NCBI RefSeq assembly: GCF_012999535.1
Contig: NZ_JABBWV010000001.1
Span: 806,001-870,000 of the forward strand
DNA: 64,000 nucleotides
From: Microbispora sp. H11081
GTDB lineage: Bacteria; Actinomycetota; Actinomycetes; Streptosporangiales; Streptosporangiaceae
Direction: 5' to 3'
Under the pieces are notes generated by a model that was not told the DNA's origin, made no database searches, and saw only the letters and a program-made list of their open reading frames with translations. The position numbers and the translations under genes were made by a program. Below are positions 48,701 to 56,738 of this stretch, piece after piece (position 1 is the stretch's first letter; the number at the start of each line of letters is the position of its first letter).

Positions 48701-51495
48701 GTGGTCGCGGCCCGCCACAGCTCACCGCGGGTGAGGCCGCCGGGAGCCCCCGCCACGCCGCGCACGCGTTCCTCCTCGAAGGCCAGCCACGTGTCGAGGA
48801 TCTCCTGGTAGAGACCGGCGGCGCTGATCGCCTCCCCGGCCTGGGCGACGGCACGCAGCCGTTCCGCCGGCAGGTCGGCGATGAAGCTGAGCATGCGGGG
48901 GTTGTGCGCCAGGCCGAGCAGGTCGCCGATGCCCGTGAGCAGGGCCATCCGGTCGTCGGCCGTCTGCCGCGAGCCGTACCGGTTGACCAGGTAGGCGCGG
49001 ATCTGCTCCTCGGTGAACTCCTCGATGTCGAGCACCCGCCGGTTCGGCAGCAGGCCGACCTTCTCCCCGAGGGCCGTCATCACCTGGCTGCGCGACTTGA
49101 AGTGCTGGGTGCGCCCGGCCACCACGATCTTGGCCTTGTCCTCGGCGGCGCGCAGCAGCGTGTCGAGGTGGTCGGCCGCCCGCTCGTACGTCACGCGGGT
49201 GACCAGCTCGTCGAAGCCGTCGAACAGCAGCACGATCCGGCCCTGGCGCAGCATGTAGTGGAACGCCTTGAGGTCGATCAGCTCCTCGCCGTGGTTGGCG
49301 AGGTGCGCCGCGACCAGCCCGGCGACCGAGTGCGCCTTGTCGAGGGCGCGCAGCTCGATCAGGATCGGCGTGAGGTGCGGCAGTTCGGCGGGCATGCGCC
49401 TGGCCACCTCGCGCAGCGAGAACGTCTTGCCGCGGCCGAAGTCGCCGAGCACGAGCGCGAACCGACCGTGGTCGGCCGCGAGCAGCCGCAGCAGCTCGCC
49501 GGTCAGGTCGTCGCGTATCTCGCCGCCGGTCCTGTCGAGCTCACGGAACCGCTGCGGCACGTACAGCTCGGGCGGGTAGCGGCGGTCGCCGCGCAGCCTG
49601 GCCGTCTGCCCCGCCACGTAGGACGACAGGTCGAGCAGGCCCTGGAACTCGGTGAAGCTGCGCAGCCGCAGCCCGCGCCGCAGGGCGTCGTCGCGTAACG
49701 CCCGGGGCGGCTGCGGCCCCTGGCAGACCAGCTCGGCGGCGTGCTCGAGCCCCGCCGCGTGGACGTGGCCGAGGAACGCCTCGACGTGCTCCTGCCTCAG
49801 CTCCCCGGTGTGCGCGCCGATCAGGACCTGGCGTACGAACCCGTCGTCGGGGTGGGTGACGAGCAGGCGCGGCGGGTCGCCCGCGACCCGGCGGATCTTG
49901 GCCCGTTCGAAGCGGGTCTCGCAGACCTCGGCGATCCGGTCCAGCAGCAGGTCGGCGGGGCTCGCGGGCTCCTCGGGCTCGGGCGCGGGCTCGGGCGCCG
50001 CCGCCGCGTGGGCCCGCGGCCGCCACCCGCGCCAGCCGTATGGCAGGACCTCGGGGTCGCGCAGGTCCGGGTGGTCCCTGGTCCACCGGCGCAGTCCCTC
50101 CGGGGTGACCTGGAGGATCTGGTGACGGCCCGGCGCGAGCGCGGGCACGCACGGCAGCCCGTCCAGCTCCCAGACCTCCTCCGGTCCGCCGCGCTGCGGG
50201 CCGCGCCCGTGGACCAGCAGGTCGAGCCGGGAGCCGAGCAGCCGTTCCAGGGTGGCGGCGTCGCGCAGGCCGGGACGCGGGGGATGGGCGACGGCGCCGA
50301 TCCGCAGCCACCCGTCGAACGGCCGCAGCCGCTCGGCGAACCACGCGGCCTGGGCCTCGCCCACGAAACCGTGGTCGTCCTCCTCGCGGTGGCTCATCGC
50401 GATCGTGGAGTTGATCCCGGCGACGACGGCGCGCAGTTCGGGCAGCTCGAACAGCGTCCAGGGCTGGGCGCTGTCGAAGGCGGGGCCGTCGAGGCCCTGG
50501 TACAGCTCGCCGAAGAGCGTGGAGAAGTGCCGCCACTTCGGCCAGTACGGCGGCTGCGGGCGCACGTCGTCGGCCTCGCAGGTCGCGAAGTAGGCGCGGC
50601 AGGCGGCCTTGGTGACGTCGCGCGGCCCGGGGACGACGACCAGCCGTCCGGGCTCCAGCCCCAGCAGCACCCGCAGCCCGGTGAGGAACGCGAGGGCCTG
50701 CTCGCACTCGCGGATGCTGCCCGACTCGGTGAGGTCGCCGGTCACCATCAGGACGTCGGGCTTGGGAACCCCGGCGTCGGCCAGGCGGGTCAGGTCGGCC
50801 CACACGCTCGCCTGCAGTTCGCCCGCGTCGAGCGGCTCGTCCGCCTCCGCCAGCCCGCGGCCGAACCGCGGCCCTGCGACGTGCAGCACGGTCACGGAGG
50901 AGCCGCCGCCGGCGCGTTCGGCCGTCGGGAAGGACGGTTCCGCGGCGGGGGCGCGCCGGGCCCGCGGCACCCGTACGGCGGGCGGCGCGGGGTCGGCGGC
51001 GGGGTGGAGGGGCCGCCTGCCAGGCTCGGCGGGGAACCGGGGCGGCTCCGACGGCTTGGCCCGGCCTGCCAGCGCCTGCCTGATCCGGGTCAGCAGCAGC
51101 CGCCGCGCCTCGGCCGCGTCGGTCACGCCGAGGAGGTCCACCCAGGTGATCGTGGACAGCAGGCCGTCGAGCGGGCAGTCCTCCAGCCGGACCGTCACCA
51201 GCTTGTTGGACGGGTTGTCCGGATCGGCGCGCAGCGCCGCCTGCCATTCGAGCCTGCCGTACCGGGAACCCAGGTAGTTCCGGGTGAGGACCGCGACGAC
51301 CAGGTCGGCCTCGCTGACCCCGCGGTCCATGAAGTCGATGAAGTTGGTGCCTGGCACGAAGTCCCACGCCTGCAGCATCGTGCGGTAGCCGGCGGCTTCG
51401 AGTTGCCAGGCGATCCACGTCGCCCACCGCTCGTCGGCGGGGGAGTAGCTGACGAAGATCTCGGTCCGCGCGTCCCCCCGCCCGCTGTGCGTCAT
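45775..51495 (-). CDS. Giant TIR / metallophosphoesterase-like / NACHT / pentapeptide / WD40 protein
   Basis: A 1906-residue single polypeptide with the layout of an NLR-like immune sensor. TIR domain (about 10-95; TEIFVSYSPADERWA), with Glu83 in GRLEWQAAL at the usual NADase position. Metallophosphoesterase-like domain (about 200-435) that keeps TGDLTESG but has lost other metal ligands. A basic/acidic middle region. NACHT ATPase with P-loop GDFGRGKT (684-691), Walker B LLFDGFDEL (756-764) and FGFIHASVVEWLVARHL further on. Pentapeptide repeats (about 1090-1184). About 14-15 WD40 repeats (about 1238-1880), enough for two seven-bladed propellers. The ATG at 51495 is preferred over an in-frame start eight codons upstream. 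Function, most likely antiphage, is inferred from architecture. Confidence 0.9.
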   Translation of the reverse strand: MTHSGRGDARTEIFVSYSPADERWATWIAWQLEAAGYRTMLQAWDFVPGTNFIDFMDRGVSEADLVVAVLTRNYLGSRYGRLEWQAALRADPDNPSNKLVTVRLEDCPLDGLLSTITWVDLLGVTDAAEARRLLLTRIRQALAGRAKPSEPPRFPAEPGRRPLHPAADPAPPAVRVPRARRAPAAEPSFPTAERAGGGSSVTVLHVAGPRFGRGLAEADEPLDAGELQASVWADLTRLADAGVPKPDVLMVTGDLTESGSIRECEQALAFLTGLRVLLGLEPGRLVVVPGPRDVTKAACRAYFATCEADDVRPQPPYWPKWRHFSTLFGELYQGLDGPAFDSAQPWTLFELPELRAVVAGINSTIAMSHREEDDHGFVGEAQAAWFAERLRPFDGWLRIGAVAHPPRPGLRDAATLERLLGSRLDLLVHGRGPQRGGPEEVWELDGLPCVPALAPGRHQILQVTPEGLRRWTRDHPDLRDPEVLPYGWRGWRPRAHAAAAPEPAPEPEEPASPADLLLDRIAEVCETRFERAKIRRVAGDPPRLLVTHPDDGFVRQVLIGAHTGELRQEHVEAFLGHVHAAGLEHAAELVCQGPQPPRALRDDALRRGLRLRSFTEFQGLLDLSSYVAGQTARLRGDRRYPPELYVPQRFRELDRTGGEIRDDLTGELLRLLAADHGRFALVLGDFGRGKTFSLREVARRMPAELPHLTPILIELRALDKAHSVAGLVAAHLANHGEELIDLKAFHYMLRQGRIVLLFDGFDELVTRVTYERAADHLDTLLRAAEDKAKIVVAGRTQHFKSRSQVMTALGEKVGLLPNRRVLDIEEFTEEQIRAYLVNRYGSRQTADDRMALLTGIGDLLGLAHNPRMLSFIADLPAERLRAVAQAGEAISAAGLYQEILDTWLAFEEERVRGVAGAPGGLTRGELWRAATTLALRLWETGEAYLRPAELAEVADTLTGLAGETRTGLPYGPDAAGGGEGAARLTPEQAAHAVGAGSLLVRTDEGLFGFIHASVVEWLVARHLAESLGAGRTTGLGLRPLSALTVDFLCDLAEASRLQAWAARTLASPGAGDVARSNAIKVTTRLRTSARTDLRGARLSGEDLSYRELRGVDLTGADLTDARLVGADLSHAVLRDARLAGARLDEAVLVGADLRGADFTRARLARADLRDASVEGSRWERAALIDVTGVPRGAPELRGAAVAPGGPGTDGGRVSAEPAPAVVGVPYGYHFESSRLPEPVAYHPDGGMLALGGEDGGVLICDSVTGSVLRTLRGHRGRVYKVAYGEAGLVTGASDGTVRVWDPATGELSHVLRGHPGGVWPVVTSGDLVAAGGADGVMRVWASGELAWELPGHTAPVYTAVFLPGLLVTGDSAGAIRVWDLATGRVRHHLRGHSGAVYRLALSPDGTRLAAGDGRGVLRVWDPRTGAALHELTGHPGSVYTLAFHPEGRLLASGDTEGAVRLWDPVTGEAAGSLPGHRGAVYQVLFDPTGDLLATGDSDGVVRLWDHRTGQSRAELTGHRGSVWPFAFRPDGRQLATGSNDGTARLWDPHSGQCVQTLRGHGRRVMSVRFSADGGMLAACGNDGYVRLWDPVTGRRLRSLTGTADRLVSAVFSPAGPLLATASNDGGVYLWNPVAGTYERELNVETDHVWAEAFSPDGEMLATANDDDSVRLWYRPSGRQVANLAGHRGRVRSIAFSPGGRLVATGCDDRKVRLWDVPGGRPAATLSGHDDRVYAVAFSPSGDLLASASNDGTARLWDAASGECLRVLETGARLWTAAFSPSGDLLATAGDDLAVRLWDPITGAPAGSLAGHGRRVWSVAFHPSGDLLASAGDDGVVILWDMARRERRATLLGLPEGWAAFSPGGLYKLEGDVTGQFWYVIGMCRFEPGELDEYLPEVRRLALDEPF

Positions 51496-51560
51496 GGGGC
51501 CCAGTATTCCCGCTGTCACCGACGGTTTGGAGGGGTTCGATCAGTCCGCGGCGGCCGATA

Positions 51561-51566
51561 TAGGGT
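51561..51566 (+). promoter_or_regulatory. -10 element of the ArsB-like gene
   Basis: TAGGGT lies six bases before the GTG at 51573, giving a leaderless transcript and favouring that start over the GTG at 51567. Confidence 0.5.
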
Positions 51567-51572
51567 GTGCGC

Positions 51573-52763
51573 GTGGCGACCGGGCTGCGGCGACTGAGCG
51601 TTCTCGACTGGATCAGGTTCGGGCTGCTCGCGGTGGGCCTGGTCTTCGTGGCCACCGGCCTGCTGCCGGCCGCGTCGGCCAGGGAGAGCATCGAGCGCAT
51701 CGCCCCCCTGCTGCTGTTCCTCGGCGCGGTGATCGTGCTGGCGGAGCTGACCAAGGAGGCACAGGTCTTCGACGTCATCGCGACCCGCATCGCGATCGTC
51801 GGCAGGGGCAGCTACGCCGCTCTCTTCCTGCTCTGCACGGCCTTCGCCTCGCTGGTCACGATCTTCCTCAACCTGGACACGACGGCCGTCCTGCTGACGC
51901 CGGTCATGCTGGCCCTGGCGCCGCGCGCCAAGATCGCGCCGCTGCCGCTCGTGATGACCACGGTCTGGCTGGCCAACACCGCGAGCCTGCTGCTGCCGGT
52001 CTCCAACCTCACCAACCTGCTCGCCATGAACAGGGTGGCGCTCACCACGCAGGAGTTCGCCGCGCGGATGTGGGCCCCGCAGGCCGCGTCGATCGCGGTG
52101 ACGATGGCGTTCCTGTGGGCGTTCTTCTGGCGGCGCGGGGAGCGGGGCGAGGACCGCTACCAGCCGCCGCCCCCGGTGCCGGTGGCCGACCGGGTGCTGT
52201 TCTCCGTGGCGGGGGTGGCCTGCCTGCTGTTCATCGCCGCCATCCTGGCGGGCGTGGAGATCGGCGTCGCGGCCCTCGTCGCGGCGGTCGCGGTGGTCGC
52301 CGCCTTCGCCTGGCGCGACCGGGCCAAGCTCGTGTGGGCCCTGATCCCCTGGCGCCTGCTGGTCTTCGTCACCGGGCTGTTCCTCGTGGTCCCGACGCTC
52401 AGCCGGCTCGGCCTGGCGGACGTGATGCGCGCGCTCGTCGGCGCGGGCGGCGACGGGGACGGCGCCTACCGCGCCGCCGCCGCGGGAGCCGCGCTGTCCA
52501 ACGTGGTCAACAACCTCCCCGCGTACGTCGCGGGCGAGCAGGTCATCCCCGCGGCCAACCACACGCAACTGCTGTCGCTGCTCGCAGGCACCAACCTGGG
52601 CCCGGTGATCACGCCATGGGGCTCGCTCGCGACGCTGCTGTGGTTCGAGTGGTGCCGGCGGGGGGACGTGCGGGTGCCGCTGGCCAAGTTCGTCGCCACC
52701 GGCGCGGGACTCGCCGTGGCCGGCCTCGCCGCGACCGTGACCGTCCTGGTCCTCACCGCCTGA
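51573..52763 (+). CDS. ArsB/NhaD/SLC13-type ion transporter
   Basis: A 396-residue membrane protein with about eleven TM segments of the ion transporter superfamily. LDTTAVLLTPVMLALAPR and NTASLLLPVSNLTN form the first re-entrant half; SNVVNNLPAYV and GTNLGPVITPWGSLATLLW the second, close to ArsB-type arsenite pumps (GSLATLLW). Arsenite, sodium or dicarboxylate transport are possible; no arsR or arsC is next to it. It diverges from the TIR-NACHT-WD40 gene with 77 bp between them. Confidence 0.82.
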   Translation: MATGLRRLSVLDWIRFGLLAVGLVFVATGLLPAASARESIERIAPLLLFLGAVIVLAELTKEAQVFDVIATRIAIVGRGSYAALFLLCTAFASLVTIFLNLDTTAVLLTPVMLALAPRAKIAPLPLVMTTVWLANTASLLLPVSNLTNLLAMNRVALTTQEFAARMWAPQAASIAVTMAFLWAFFWRRGERGEDRYQPPPPVPVADRVLFSVAGVACLLFIAAILAGVEIGVAALVAAVAVVAAFAWRDRAKLVWALIPWRLLVFVTGLFLVVPTLSRLGLADVMRALVGAGGDGDGAYRAAAAGAALSNVVNNLPAYVAGEQVIPAANHTQLLSLLAGTNLGPVITPWGSLATLLWFEWCRRGDVRVPLAKFVATGAGLAVAGLAATVTVLVLTA

Positions 52764-52914
52764 GGCCCGGCCAGGGCCGGGTGACATAGTGGGCGTGGCA
52801 CGCCCCCGGGCCGCGCGCCCAGCGGGCGGCTATGGTCTCCGCCGAGAACGACGCGGCCAAAAGTTGTGGGTTTCCTCATTCGCCGGATGCGGCGCCTTGG
52901 GATGGGATCGGTTC

Positions 52915-53523
52915 GTGACAGATGAACAGAGCACGCCGAAACGGAGCTTCCCCGCGGCGGACATCGCCAGAGTCAGCGTCTTCGCCGCACTGATCGCGGT
53001 GCTCGGTCTGCCGGGCGCGCTGAACGTCTTCGGCGACGCGGTCCCGATCACACTGCAGACGCTCGGCGTCATGCTCGCCGGGACCATCCTGGGCACCTGG
53101 CGGTCCGCCCTCGCCGTGATGGTCCTGCTCCTGCTCGTGGCCGCCGGGCTGCCCCTGCTGGCGGGCGGACGCGGCGGGCTCGGCGTCTTCACCGGTCCCA
53201 CGGCCGGTTTCCTGCTCGGCTGGGTGCCCGGCGCGGCCGTCACCGGGTGGATCGTCGAACGCGGCGGACGCACGCCGTCCACGGCGCGGCTGGTGACCGC
53301 CTGCCTGGTCGGCGGCGTCGGCGTCGTCTACCTGTGCGGCATCCCCGTGCAGGCGCTGGTCACCGGGCTGTCCCTGGGCAAGACCGCGGTGCTCAGCGCC
53401 GTCTTCCTGCCCGGCGACCTGGCCAAGGCGGCGCTGGCGTCGCTGGTGGCGCGGGGCACCCAGCGGGCCTATCCCGACGCGGTCCCCGCGGTGCGCCGCG
53501 AGCGGCTGCGGGCCGGGGAGTGA
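52915..53523 (+). CDS. bioY: Biotin transporter S component BioY
   Basis: BioY is the membrane S component that binds biotin in energy-coupling-factor importers. The 202-residue protein has six TM segments and the family sequences VPITLQTLGVMLAGTILG and GPTAGFLLGWVPGAAVTGWIVE. The GTG at 52915 is chosen because it gives a typical short N-terminus; a longer frame from 52789 adds 42 unrelated residues. The ATPase and T component are encoded in the same operon (56064-57340), with a CoA ligase and a thiolase inserted between. Confidence 0.9.
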   Translation: MTDEQSTPKRSFPAADIARVSVFAALIAVLGLPGALNVFGDAVPITLQTLGVMLAGTILGTWRSALAVMVLLLLVAAGLPLLAGGRGGLGVFTGPTAGFLLGWVPGAAVTGWIVERGGRTPSTARLVTACLVGGVGVVYLCGIPVQALVTGLSLGKTAVLSAVFLPGDLAKAALASLVARGTQRAYPDAVPAVRRERLRAGE

Positions 53524-53530
53524 CCCGCGC

Positions 53531-54916
53531 ATGCCGGTAGCCGAGCAGGTCATGCGGCACGCCGCCGTCCAGCCCCGGCGGATCGCGGTGTCCGGCCCCG
53601 GAGGCGACCTGACCTACGCCGAACTCGCGGCAAGGGCCGGCCGTGCCGCACGCCGCCTCGCCGGCGACGGGATCGCGCGCGGCGCGCTCGTCGCGACCGG
53701 CCAGGCGGACCCGGTGGCCCTGCTCGTCGCCGTGCTCGCCGCCGACCTGGCGGGGGTCACGCCGCTGCTGTGCGACCACGCGTGGAGCGAGGAACGGCGG
53801 GCGCAGGTCATGGCCGCGGTGCCGGTCGCCGCCCGCTTCGACGCCCCGCTGCCCGAGGCGGAAGGCCCGCCCGTACGGCACCGCCCCGCGCCCGGCGACC
53901 TCACGTGGGCCTGCTTCAGCTCCGGCAGCACCGGCAGGCCGCGAGCCGTGGTGCGAAGCCGGGCCTCCTGGACCGCGTCGTTCGCCCACGTGGACGCGCT
54001 GACCGGGATCGGCCCCGACGACGTCGTGCTGATCCCCGGCCCGCTGGTCTCCTCCCTGTACGGCTTCGCCGCCGTGCACACGCTGGCGGCGGGCGCGACG
54101 GCCGTGGTGCCCGGACGGTGGTCCCCGGCCGGGCCCGCGGAGTGGTCGCGGCGGGTCACCGCGGTCCACGTGGTGCCCCACCGCCTGCAGGCCGTGCTGG
54201 ACGCCCTGGAGAAGGCCGACGGCGCGCTGCGCGCCGCCGTGGTCGGCGGGGCCGCCATGGACACCGCCGCCAGGACCCGGGCGATTGCTGCCGGAGTGCG
54301 TGTGGTGTCCTATTACGGTGCCACCGAGCTGTCGTTCGTCGCCGCGGACGCCGACGGCGCGGGGCTGCGGCCGTTCCCCGGCGTCGAGATCGACGTCCGC
54401 GTGCCGCGCGGGCACGACCTGGGCGAGGTGTGGGTGCGTTCCCCGTGGCTGTGCGAGGGCTACCTGGCCGGCGCGACCGGCCCCCTGCGGCGCGACGACG
54501 GCGGCTGGATGACGGTCGGCGACCTGGCGGAGCCGTACCGGCCCGGCGAGGTCCTGCGGCTGCGCGGCCGGGGCGACGGCGCCATCCAGACCGGTGGGGC
54601 GACGGTCGTGCCCGAGGACGTCGAGGAAGTGCTGAGGAAGGTGCCGGGAGTGGACGACGTGGTCGTGGTCGGCACGCCGCACGCCTACCTCGGCTTCGTG
54701 GTCACCGCGGTCGTCGAGGGCCGGGACGTGTCACGGGCGGCGCTGGAGGCGACGGCGCGCGCCGAACTCGACCCCGCGCAGCGGCCCCGCCGCTGGTACG
54801 CCGCCGACCCCCTGCCCAGGACCACGGCGGGGAAGCCGGCCCGCGGCCTCGTCGCGGCCCGTCTCGCCGCCTGTGTCGCCGACGGCGGCGCGCCCGGCCT
54901 GCGAAGGCTCGGCTGA
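53531..54916 (+). CDS. Adenylate-forming CoA ligase
   Basis: A 461-residue ANL-superfamily enzyme that should activate a carboxylic acid as acyl-AMP and transfer it to CoA. Motifs: FSSGSTGRPRAVVRS (P-loop-like A3, with Arg replacing the usual Lys), SYYGATELSFVA (A5), GWMTVGDLAE (A7), RGRGDGAIQTGGATVVPEDVEE (A8) and the catalytic Lys in PRTTAGKPAR (A10). It is somewhat shorter than typical acyl-CoA synthetases (500-560). Eight bases separate it from bioY. The substrate could be pimelate or another biotin-related acid; that is inference from context only. Confidence 0.83.
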   Translation: MPVAEQVMRHAAVQPRRIAVSGPGGDLTYAELAARAGRAARRLAGDGIARGALVATGQADPVALLVAVLAADLAGVTPLLCDHAWSEERRAQVMAAVPVAARFDAPLPEAEGPPVRHRPAPGDLTWACFSSGSTGRPRAVVRSRASWTASFAHVDALTGIGPDDVVLIPGPLVSSLYGFAAVHTLAAGATAVVPGRWSPAGPAEWSRRVTAVHVVPHRLQAVLDALEKADGALRAAVVGGAAMDTAARTRAIAAGVRVVSYYGATELSFVAADADGAGLRPFPGVEIDVRVPRGHDLGEVWVRSPWLCEGYLAGATGPLRRDDGGWMTVGDLAEPYRPGEVLRLRGRGDGAIQTGGATVVPEDVEEVLRKVPGVDDVVVVGTPHAYLGFVVTAVVEGRDVSRAALEATARAELDPAQRPRRWYAADPLPRTTAGKPARGLVAARLAACVADGGAPGLRRLG

Positions 54917-54917
54917 G

Positions 54918-56063
54918 ATGGACGAGCGAGCGGTCGTCGTCGCGGCCCGCCGCACCCCCATCGGCACCGCGGGCCACGCGTTCCGGGGCCTGCCGTCCGA
55001 CCGGCTCGCCGCGCCCGTCGTCGGGGCGGTCGCCCGCGACGTGGCGCATCTCGGCGTCCCGGTGGACGACGTGGTGCTGGGCAACTGCACGGGCCCGGGG
55101 GGCAACCTGGCCCGGGTCTGCGCGCTGGCCGCGGGGCTGGGCCACGAGGTGCCCGGCGTCACCGTCGACCGGCAGTGCGGCAGCGGCCTCGCGGCGATCC
55201 TGCTGGCCGCCCAGGCCGTCCGCTCCGGCGACGCGGACCTGGTCGTCGCCGGGGGCGTCGAGAGCGCCTCGACCGCGCCGCTGCGGATCCGCCGGGGTGA
55301 GGGCGAGCCGGGCGTGCCGTACGAGCGGGCGCCGTTCGCCCCCGAGGGGCACCCGGACCCCGACATGGGCCCGGCGGCCGAGGCGCTCGCCGCGGCGCGC
55401 GGCGTGACCAGGGAACGCCAGGACGCGTACGCCCGCCGGAGCCACGCGCGGGCGCTGGCCGCGCGGGAGGCCGGACGCTTCGCGCGCGAGATCGTCCCCG
55501 TCTGCGGCCGCGCCGACGACCAGCGACCGCGTGTGCTGCGGCCGGAGTCGCTGGCCAGGCTGCCCGCCGCGTTCGTGCCGGGGGGCACGGTGACGGCCGG
55601 CAACTCATCCCCGGTGAGCGACGGCGCCGCGGCCGTCGCGGTCGTGCCGGAGCGGCTGCGCGCGGCGGCCGGCCTGCCCGGCCTGCGCCTGCTGGCGGGC
55701 GCGGTCGCCGGATGCGATCCGGCGCTGCCCGGGTGGGGGCCGGTGCCCGCCGTACGGCGGGTGCTGCGGCGGACCGGGACCGACCTGGAGAGCGTCGCGG
55801 CGGTGGAGATCGTGGAGGCGTTCGCGGCGCAGGTGCTCGCGGTCACCGACGCGCTCGGCCTCGATCCCCTCGGAGCGGACTCCGAGCGCGTGTGCGCCGA
55901 CGGCGGCGCACTCGCCCTCGGCCACCCCTGGGGCGCGAGCGGGGCCGTGGTGGTGACCCGGCTGTTCAGCCGGTTGGCAGGGGCGCCGCGAGGGTCGCTT
56001 GGCCTGGCGGCGGTCGCGGTCGGCGGCGGTCTCGGGATCGCCGCCCTGTTCGAGGTGGTGTGA
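54918..56063 (+). CDS. Thiolase-family protein with altered active site
   Basis: A 381-residue thiolase-fold protein. The nucleophile Cys87 (DRQCGSGLAAI) and GHPWGASGA His336 are present, and GNSSPVSDGAAA is typical. Two normally conserved residues are changed: NEAF reads VEAF (Asn to Val299) and the CxGGG motif near the end reads AVGGG (second catalytic Cys to Ala367). Ordinary thiolysis or Claisen condensation is therefore doubtful; a condensing or acyl-transfer role with one cysteine is possible. One base separates it from the CoA ligase stop. Confidence 0.83.
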   Translation: MDERAVVVAARRTPIGTAGHAFRGLPSDRLAAPVVGAVARDVAHLGVPVDDVVLGNCTGPGGNLARVCALAAGLGHEVPGVTVDRQCGSGLAAILLAAQAVRSGDADLVVAGGVESASTAPLRIRRGEGEPGVPYERAPFAPEGHPDPDMGPAAEALAAARGVTRERQDAYARRSHARALAAREAGRFAREIVPVCGRADDQRPRVLRPESLARLPAAFVPGGTVTAGNSSPVSDGAAAVAVVPERLRAAAGLPGLRLLAGAVAGCDPALPGWGPVPAVRRVLRRTGTDLESVAAVEIVEAFAAQVLAVTDALGLDPLGADSERVCADGGALALGHPWGASGAVVVTRLFSRLAGAPRGSLGLAAVAVGGGLGIAALFEVV

Positions 56064-56738
56064 GTGATCCGGCTGGAGGACGTCCATGTGCGGCTCGGGC
56101 AGCGGGAGGTGCTGCGCGGCGTCACGGCCTCGCTGACCGAGCGCCGCGTGGGCGTGGTCGGGGCCAACGGCTCGGGCAAGAGCACGCTCGCCCGCCTGAT
56201 CAACGGGTTGGTCCTGCCGTCCTCGGGCACTGTGACGGTGTCCGGGCTCGACACCCGTCGCCAGGCGGCCCGCATCAGGCGGTCCGTGGGGTTCCTGTTC
56301 ACCGACCCCGACGCGCAGATCGTGATGCCGACGGTGGCCGAGGACGTGGCCTTCTCGCTGCGCCGCAAGGGGCTGGCGCGGGAGGAGGTCGAGCGCCGGG
56401 TGCGGGAGGTCCTGGAGAGGTACGGCCTGGCGGAGCACGCCGACCACCCCGCCCACCACCTGTCGGGCGGCCAGAAGCAGTTACTCGCCCTCTGCTCGGT
56501 CCTGGTGCTCGAACCGGAGATCCTGGTCATGGACGAGCCGACCACGCTGCTCGACCTGCGCCACTCGCGGCAGGTCGCGGCGCTGCTGCGGGACCTGCCG
56601 CAGCAGGTGGTCGTGGTCACCCACGACCTTCCGCTGCTCGAGGACTTCGACCGCGTGCTCGTGGTCGACGAGGGACGGATCGTCGCCGACGCCGATCCCG
56701 CCGCCGCGATCGGCCACTACAGGAAGACGATGGCGTGA
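56064..56738 (+). CDS. bioM: Energy-coupling factor ATPase (BioM-like)
   Basis: A 224-residue ECF-type ABC ATPase: Walker A GANGSGKST, Q-loop region FLFTDPDAQIVMPTVAEDVAF (the EcfA hallmark), signature LSGGQKQLLALCSVL and Walker B ILVMDEPTTLLDL. It energises the BioY importer through the T component. The GTG start follows the thiolase stop directly, and its own stop overlaps the next GTG (GTGA, 56735-56738). Confidence 0.9.
   Translation: MIRLEDVHVRLGQREVLRGVTASLTERRVGVVGANGSGKSTLARLINGLVLPSSGTVTVSGLDTRRQAARIRRSVGFLFTDPDAQIVMPTVAEDVAFSLRRKGLAREEVERRVREVLERYGLAEHADHPAHHLSGGQKQLLALCSVLVLEPEILVMDEPTTLLDLRHSRQVAALLRDLPQQVVVVTHDLPLLEDFDRVLVVDEGRIVADADPAAAIGHYRKTMA

Noticed and set aside
46033..51597. 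Several long plus-strand open frames across the WD40-NACHT gene
   Set aside because: The minus-strand frame has clear domains throughout; the plus-strand frames are Gly/Arg/Pro/Ala-rich shadows.
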